Source of the DNA: JBAZOJ01 sp041648755
GTDB lineage: Bacteria > Planctomycetota > B143-G9
DNA: 9,645 bases
Reading direction: 5' to 3'
Assembly: GCA_041648755.1 (NCBI GenBank)
Contig: JBAZOJ010000146.1
Coordinates: forward strand, 1-9,645
Part shown: positions 5,331 to 9,645 of the stretch, in pieces
Position numbering within the stretch: the stretch's first letter is position 1
Layout of the letters: each line of letters begins with the position of its first letter
The notes under the pieces: model-generated
Seen by the model: the letters and a program-made list of their open reading frames with translations, nothing else
What the model was told of the DNA's origin: nothing
Database searches by the model: none
Program-made: the position numbers and the translations under genes

Positions 5331-8300
5331 TTTCACGTTGCGATCGGTATTCATCTGTGCCGTGGTTCTGATCCTCGCAGGAGCGTTCTTCGCGACAGTC
5401 CCGGTAAAAAGGGCCACTCTTGCCCCGGGGAACCTCTGCTTTATCGAAGCAACCGGAAATGACGATTTCCGGGCTGACTTCAAGTCTGAGGACGGCGGAA
5501 GCGTATCCGTAACGTACCGCGGTGGAATGCCCCTCATCGAAGGCCTTCCCACTGGCTCCCATGTCTCGCTGCTTGTCAGTGACGGGTTGGTGGCTATTAC
5601 CAAGGAGCGGTCTGTTCGTCTGGCGGAAAAGAACGTCCTTTCTATCGATATCATCGCATCGAGATTCGCGCCCAACAACAACTTCCTCACATTAACCAGA
5701 ATTCCCGCATCCGTCTCGACAGATATCATCTCCGGGCTGGAAGGCCCCTCCCTGGCTGTCTTCAAGGCAAGCGCCAACATCGCCCTCGACACTTCGCTGG
5801 CCACGCTGGAGAAAGTGCCCGGGAACTCGATCGTGGTCGCGGATATCGGCCTTGTGCCTGCAAGCAACGATATCCCCCTGTTCACATTTGTTGCGGGTTG
5901 GTCAGACGCCTCGAACTTCAAGTACGTCCGGGTGTTCCCGACTGCGGTCGAACGCGGTGAAGTGAAGAACGGAAAGCGGGCGATCCTGAGTTTCGGAAAC
6001 TCGTCAGTCAAGGCAACCGCCTCCGTGTACGCGCGTTTCTCCCCCCCAGCGAGTGAAGTCTATTTCAACGGAAAGTCGTTCCGGTTCGATACAACCGAAT
6101 CGGCTTCGCAGTTCGGTTTCCTTGGCGTCGCGCCCGGTTGCGAGGTTAAGACTCTGAAGAGCTACCCGGCCGGGGATGTCTATTTCGCCGATTCGTTCAT
6201 GCGCACCAAGGATGAGCTCTGGCAGTGCCTTGGCGGACGCTGGGAGATCGTGGGGATGCAGCACTCCAACAAGAGCAGCAATCCATTTTCCCTGATGTTC
6301 ACCTCGCGGGAGCATACTCCCTTTGACGAGTTGTTCGAACGCGGCAAAGAGGAAACCACAGCGCTCGGAATCAACAAGCTTCCTGCCGACAAAGACGGAA
6401 AGGCGGAAATCATCTACGTCGTCGAGGGCAGCTCGGCGGAAGAGGCGGGAATCAAGGTCGGGGACAAGCTGCTTTCGGTCGACGGGAAGAAGATAGCTGA
6501 ATGGACTCCCATGGAGTTGTCGAAGCGGGTGCAGTCCGCGACCGACAGCGAGATCGTCCTGCAGATCGAGCGCGCCGGAGTCGAAATGCAACTGAAAGTG
6601 GCTCCCGGCGCCTATCAGAGATCCCTCAGCAGATATACTCCCGACCGCAACTTCATTGGAAAGGGCGAAATCTCCCCGCGCGGCATTGTCACAACCGGTG
6701 AGCGCTTCTGGCAGGGGTGCTTCTACTCGGTCAGCATCAAGCCGTTCGGAAAGGGCACGGTAGCTCTGATTTTCGACTACACCGCTCCCGACGACTACGG
6801 AATGCTTCGGTGGAACAGCGACGAGCCCGGCGGCGGCGAAGCGAATTCGATCGAGATAGTGCGGGTACGCCCGAACGGCGAGAGAGTGCTTGCCATCGCC
6901 CGCGGGGGCTTCTTCTCAGGTCAGTGCTACCGCATGGCTGTTGACTACAGCGGAACCGATATAAAGGCCTTCATTGACGACCGCCTGGTCCTGTCAGCCC
7001 CCAGGGAAGACCTGGTCTGCGGAAAGATCGGGCTTCTGTCGCAAGGCGCGGACGCCGTCGTCTTCGACGATGTTTACGTTGCCTCCACTCCCAAACAGCG
7101 CAGTCAGGGCGCGTTCATCGACACCTTCGTGAGCGACCGCCTGATGAAGTACTGGGCCGACAAGCGTTACGACTGGGTCGAGTATTCAGGCGGCAAATTC
7201 ATCCCTGTCGAATGGGATACTCTCGCCGTGGCTGGCACCGAGGGGACGATCTACTCGGACATTCATCCGCTCTTCGGCGATGTACAGATGACGATTCGCA
7301 AACCGTGGACAATCAGGAAATTCGGACTTTTGGGTATCTGTTCTTCCGTGCCGTCCTCCACGACCGGATACGTCCTGCGCTTCGAGAACAACGGCACTAT
7401 TGCTCTACTGGAAAATGGCAAGGTCATTGCCCAGACCGTCTACAAGGGCTCGCGCCTGCCCGCCACTTTGGTGCTGCACAAGACGCCCGGCAAGCTGGAG
7501 GTCTCAGACGGGGATGTAACATTCCTAAGTGCCCCTGCCAAGGATGAAATTGACGGAGGCTATGCCTGGTTTTCAGGTGTCCGAGCCCCCTTCCGCAATG
7601 GCTGTGAGGCCGCGGTCGAATCGCCTTCCGCACGCGAATACACCTTCGACTCGGCTCCCTGGGAATGGGAAGTGGCCGCGGGTCGCTGGGGCACGATGAA
7701 CCGGTGGATCTGCACTCCCGACTGGTCCTACTTCGGCGCACGATTCGAGAAGTTCGCGGCGATCTGGAACAAAGAGGAATGCCGCGGCAATATGGCGCTC
7801 GATTTCTACGTCGGCTTCAGCATGCCTTCCTTTGTGCGGATGCCCTATGAGAAGCCTGCGGGCATCGGGATAACCATAGGCGGGAACGGCCGCGATGTCA
7901 TCTCGGGCGCGAGTTTCATTCTCGGTCGCAATCTCAACACCGACAGCGTTTTCAAAATGGGCGACATGGAAGTATCGTTCCCCTACACTTTCTCGATCCA
8001 GGTGGGCAGCTTTGACATCACCTTTCACCAGCGCTGGGTTCACGTCGTCGTGCTGCTTCGGGGTGAGGAAATCACACTGTTCATCGATGGGGCCAAGGTC
8101 TTCCAGACCGACCTGAAGGGCAAGGAGATTCCGGGAGTCGGCCGGACTGCGATCTGGACGCTCGACAATTCGATTCTTATCGCGCGAGCCCGGATTGCCG
8201 CAACATCTCTGTCTCCCGGCGCCCCCAATCTGAAAGACTTCGCAATGGGCGTCACGGGCCCGTTCAGCAACGACTGCGACGGAAAGGCGTTCTGCAAGAT

Positions 8301-9645
8301 CGCACTCGGAATGAAAGCCGACACTGAACAGGTCTTCGAGGTATCCCCCATTTACGGCGGGGGCTCGGCGGAATTCCGCCTTGCACAGAACAAGATCAAC
8401 TTCAATGACACCCCGCTGCTGTCGTTTGACTTCTCACCCTGGGGCAACCCGGCCTGGGATATGTACTTCAAGTACGCGGGAAGGCTGTGCAAGATCGGGC
8501 TGTTCGGCGACGAAGAGGCCGACGAGGAATGTCAGTTCGTGGGAAAATTCACGCTGACAGACCTTCCCTGGTCGAATAAGCGGGCGACCGTGAACCTGCG
8601 TGCTGTTCTGCAGGGGTTCTTCGGCGATGCGCAGGGCGATGAGATAACGGACGTCAAGTTCGCCGTGATGGGCCGCAAGGATATGATTCAGGCCGGCTTC
8701 AAATCGAACAGAAGCGACTGCGGCCTGAGCATATGGCGGGTGCAACTTGCCGCCGCAGCCCCCCCGGCTGCCGAGCCTGCCCTGGCCGCCGAAATTGTCT
8801 GGGGCGCCAAGGGCCCTTACCTGGCCATCTATGGCTACAATGGGGCAACGCGCTTCGATTCCCTGAAGATCACCGTGGATGGCTCGTCGGCAGTATGCTA
8901 TGCGCCCGGAATCCTGTACCACGCGTCCCGGAAGATCTTGGCAATCCCGATGATTCTCGGCGCGCCGCTGAAGGACGCCGATGTCACCCTTGCTGACGCA
9001 CAAGGCAATCAGATCTTCTCCGGTCGCGCCCCCGTCAAGGTGCTTCGCAAGGAACCCACGGTCGTGGAACTCCACCAGGCCAACAAGTGGCAGGTCTTCG
9101 ATTTCGAGACGGGAACCACTGCCGTCAAGCCGCCCGACCAGAAAGGCAGTGCCGGATACGGAACCGAGAAATCGGCCGATGCAACGCACCTTGCCGAGAT
9201 CTGGACGGGCGACCCGACTCTGGGCAACTCGCTGCGCGTGATGTGTACAAATATGGCCTCGGTCTTCGGCGCGTCCTTCCCGTTCGGAGAATCGGTCTAT
9301 ACTCGTCCTGTTCTCGACTTCAGGTATCGTCTGCCCGACAAGGTCAGCCTTGTTCTCAGGCTGTCGACCAAAGGATTCAGCAGCATGTTCTCCCTCTCGG
9401 ACAGTGGTTACATCGGCTGGGGCCAGGACGACACTATCTCCAGACTCAAACAGCTCAACGACCGCGGCGGCTGGGAACACGCCCGATACAACCTGCTCGA
9501 CGCAATGGCCAAAGGCAGTCAGTTGGGCACAGGTTTCTTCGTGGATAGCCTGGACTTCGGCGATTTTGGCACGGACGTTGGCCACTTCGATGGGACAATG
9601 TACTTCCTGGATGACGTGACGTTCCAGGGGTTCGTTCCGTCGGCT
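5320..9645 (+). CDS. Giant secreted PDZ and lectin-like multidomain protein (3' end outside window)
   Basis: One frame of 1442 codons runs without a stop to the right edge. GGAG (5308-5311) lies eight bases before the ATG. Residues 1-25 are a signal peptide or anchor (Arg2 and Arg8, hydrophobic core, A-F-F-A). Residues 36-260 are beta-rich and unrecognised. A clear PDZ domain spans about 346-428 (I-I-Y-V-V-E-G-S-S-A-E-E-A-G-I, then G-D-K-L-L-S-V-D-G). A concanavalin/laminin-G-like sandwich appears split around it (about 286-332 and 445-590), ending F-I-D-D-R-L-V-L-S and V-V-F-D-D-V-Y-V. Similar lectin-like units may lie at 598-770 and 773-962. Further sandwiches at about 1018-1142 and 1249-1442 resemble each other, separated by an Ala/Pro-rich linker (1143-1157) and an Ig-like stretch (1158-1241). 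There is no protease or hydrolase catalytic motif. Seventeen Cys follow the signal region, so disulfides are possible in an oxidising compartment. I infer a cell-surface or periplasmic binding/scaffold protein, perhaps for glycans. I do not recognise a named family. Confidence 0.88.
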   Translation, partial: MRSDFTLRSVFICAVVLILAGAFFATVPVKRATLAPGNLCFIEATGNDDFRADFKSEDGGSVSVTYRGGMPLIEGLPTGSHVSLLVSDGLVAITKERSVRLAEKNVLSIDIIASRFAPNNNFLTLTRIPASVSTDIISGLEGPSLAVFKASANIALDTSLATLEKVPGNSIVVADIGLVPASNDIPLFTFVAGWSDASNFKYVRVFPTAVERGEVKNGKRAILSFGNSSVKATASVYARFSPPASEVYFNGKSFRFDTTESASQFGFLGVAPGCEVKTLKSYPAGDVYFADSFMRTKDELWQCLGGRWEIVGMQHSNKSSNPFSLMFTSREHTPFDELFERGKEETTALGINKLPADKDGKAEIIYVVEGSSAEEAGIKVGDKLLSVDGKKIAEWTPMELSKRVQSATDSEIVLQIERAGVEMQLKVAPGAYQRSLSRYTPDRNFIGKGEISPRGIVTTGERFWQGCFYSVSIKPFGKGTVALIFDYTAPDDYGMLRWNSDEPGGGEANSIEIVRVRPNGERVLAIARGGFFSGQCYRMAVDYSGTDIKAFIDDRLVLSAPREDLVCGKIGLLSQGADAVVFDDVYVASTPKQRSQGAFIDTFVSDRLMKYWADKRYDWVEYSGGKFIPVEWDTLAVAGTEGTIYSDIHPLFGDVQMTIRKPWTIRKFGLLGICSSVPSSTTGYVLRFENNGTIALLENGKVIAQTVYKGSRLPATLVLHKTPGKLEVSDGDVTFLSAPAKDEIDGGYAWFSGVRAPFRNGCEAAVESPSAREYTFDSAPWEWEVAAGRWGTMNRWICTPDWSYFGARFEKFAAIWNKEECRGNMALDFYVGFSMPSFVRMPYEKPAGIGITIGGNGRDVISGASFILGRNLNTDSVFKMGDMEVSFPYTFSIQVGSFDITFHQRWVHVVVLLRGEEITLFIDGAKVFQTDLKGKEIPGVGRTAIWTLDNSILIARARIAATSLSPGAPNLKDFAMGVTGPFSNDCDGKAFCKIALGMKADTEQVFEVSPIYGGGSAEFRLAQNKINFNDTPLLSFDFSPWGNPAWDMYFKYAGRLCKIGLFGDEEADEECQFVGKFTLTDLPWSNKRATVNLRAVLQGFFGDAQGDEITDVKFAVMGRKDMIQAGFKSNRSDCGLSIWRVQLAAAAPPAAEPALAAEIVWGAKGPYLAIYGYNGATRFDSLKITVDGSSAVCYAPGILYHASRKILAIPMILGAPLKDADVTLADAQGNQIFSGRAPVKVLRKEPTVVELHQANKWQVFDFETGTTAVKPPDQKGSAGYGTEKSADATHLAEIWTGDPTLGNSLRVMCTNMASVFGASFPFGESVYTRPVLDFRYRLPDKVSLVLRLSTKGFSSMFSLSDSGYIGWGQDDTISRLKQLNDRGGWEHARYNLLDAMAKGSQLGTGFFVDSLDFGDFGTDVGHFDGTMYFLDDVTFQGFVPSA

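Noticed and set aside
6004..6591. 195-codon open frame on the minus strand
   Set aside because: In-register antisense of the PDZ region of the giant gene. The sense strand encodes a clear PDZ domain.
7573..8043. 156-codon open frame on the minus strand
   Set aside because: In-register antisense of the giant gene, with no motif of its own.
8434..9585. 383-codon open frame on the minus strand
   Set aside because: It lies in exact codon register opposite the giant gene. Stops there would need TTA, CTA or TCA in the sense frame, codons that are rare in this gene. Its translation shows no recognisable motif, while the plus frame continues the lectin-like pattern.
1..9645. CRISPR array, tRNA, insertion sequence or phage/defence genes
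   Set aside because: No regularly spaced repeats, tRNA-like cloverleaf, transposase motif or known defence protein was seen on either strand by eye.

Overview
The window is a moderately GC-rich bacterial chromosome segment. The best taxonomic clue is the 63-residue protein on the minus strand (about 2150-2341). It resembles the small basic protein family known from Chlamydiae, Verrucomicrobia, Planctomycetes and relatives, so a PVC-superphylum or PVC-like uncultured bacterium is the most likely source. This is inference from one small protein plus general gene style. I see no tRNA, rRNA, CRISPR array, insertion sequence or phage gene.

Layout, minus strand, right to left: a membrane-anchored SPOR-like protein (2446-2985) with its own strong promoter; the small basic protein (2150-2341) with its own promoter and a very clear intrinsic terminator; a class I/II PLP-dependent aminotransferase (968-2086, GTG start); and, 11 bp further on, a secreted protein that looks like a catalytically dead M16 (pitrilysin-family) peptidase homologue and runs off the left edge. 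Plus strand, from a divergent promoter region at 2986-3069: a FabF/KAS II-like beta-ketoacyl synthase (3070-4296), an overlapping ABC transporter ATPase (4289-5236), an 83-bp gap, and a giant secreted protein (5320 to beyond 9645). The giant protein carries a PDZ domain and several lectin-like or carbohydrate-binding-like beta-sandwich regions.

The ketoacyl synthase and ATPase are probably co-translated, but no permease or acyl carrier protein lies beside them. The giant protein may share their transcript. The SPOR-like, M16-like and giant proteins all act outside the cytoplasmic membrane, so much of the window concerns the cell envelope. The three recognisable sigma70-type promoters all carry a perfect TATAAT and sit unusually close to their genes. 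One predicts a leaderless mRNA and the other two predict leaders of only about 10-16 nt.

The most interesting items are the PDZ domain apparently nested inside a lectin-like fold, the M16-like protein that has lost its zinc site, the leaderless SPOR-like gene, the terminator placed about 22 bp before the aminotransferase start, and the compact divergent promoter with nested inverted repeats. I did not find a clear new defence, mobile or CRISPR-like system.
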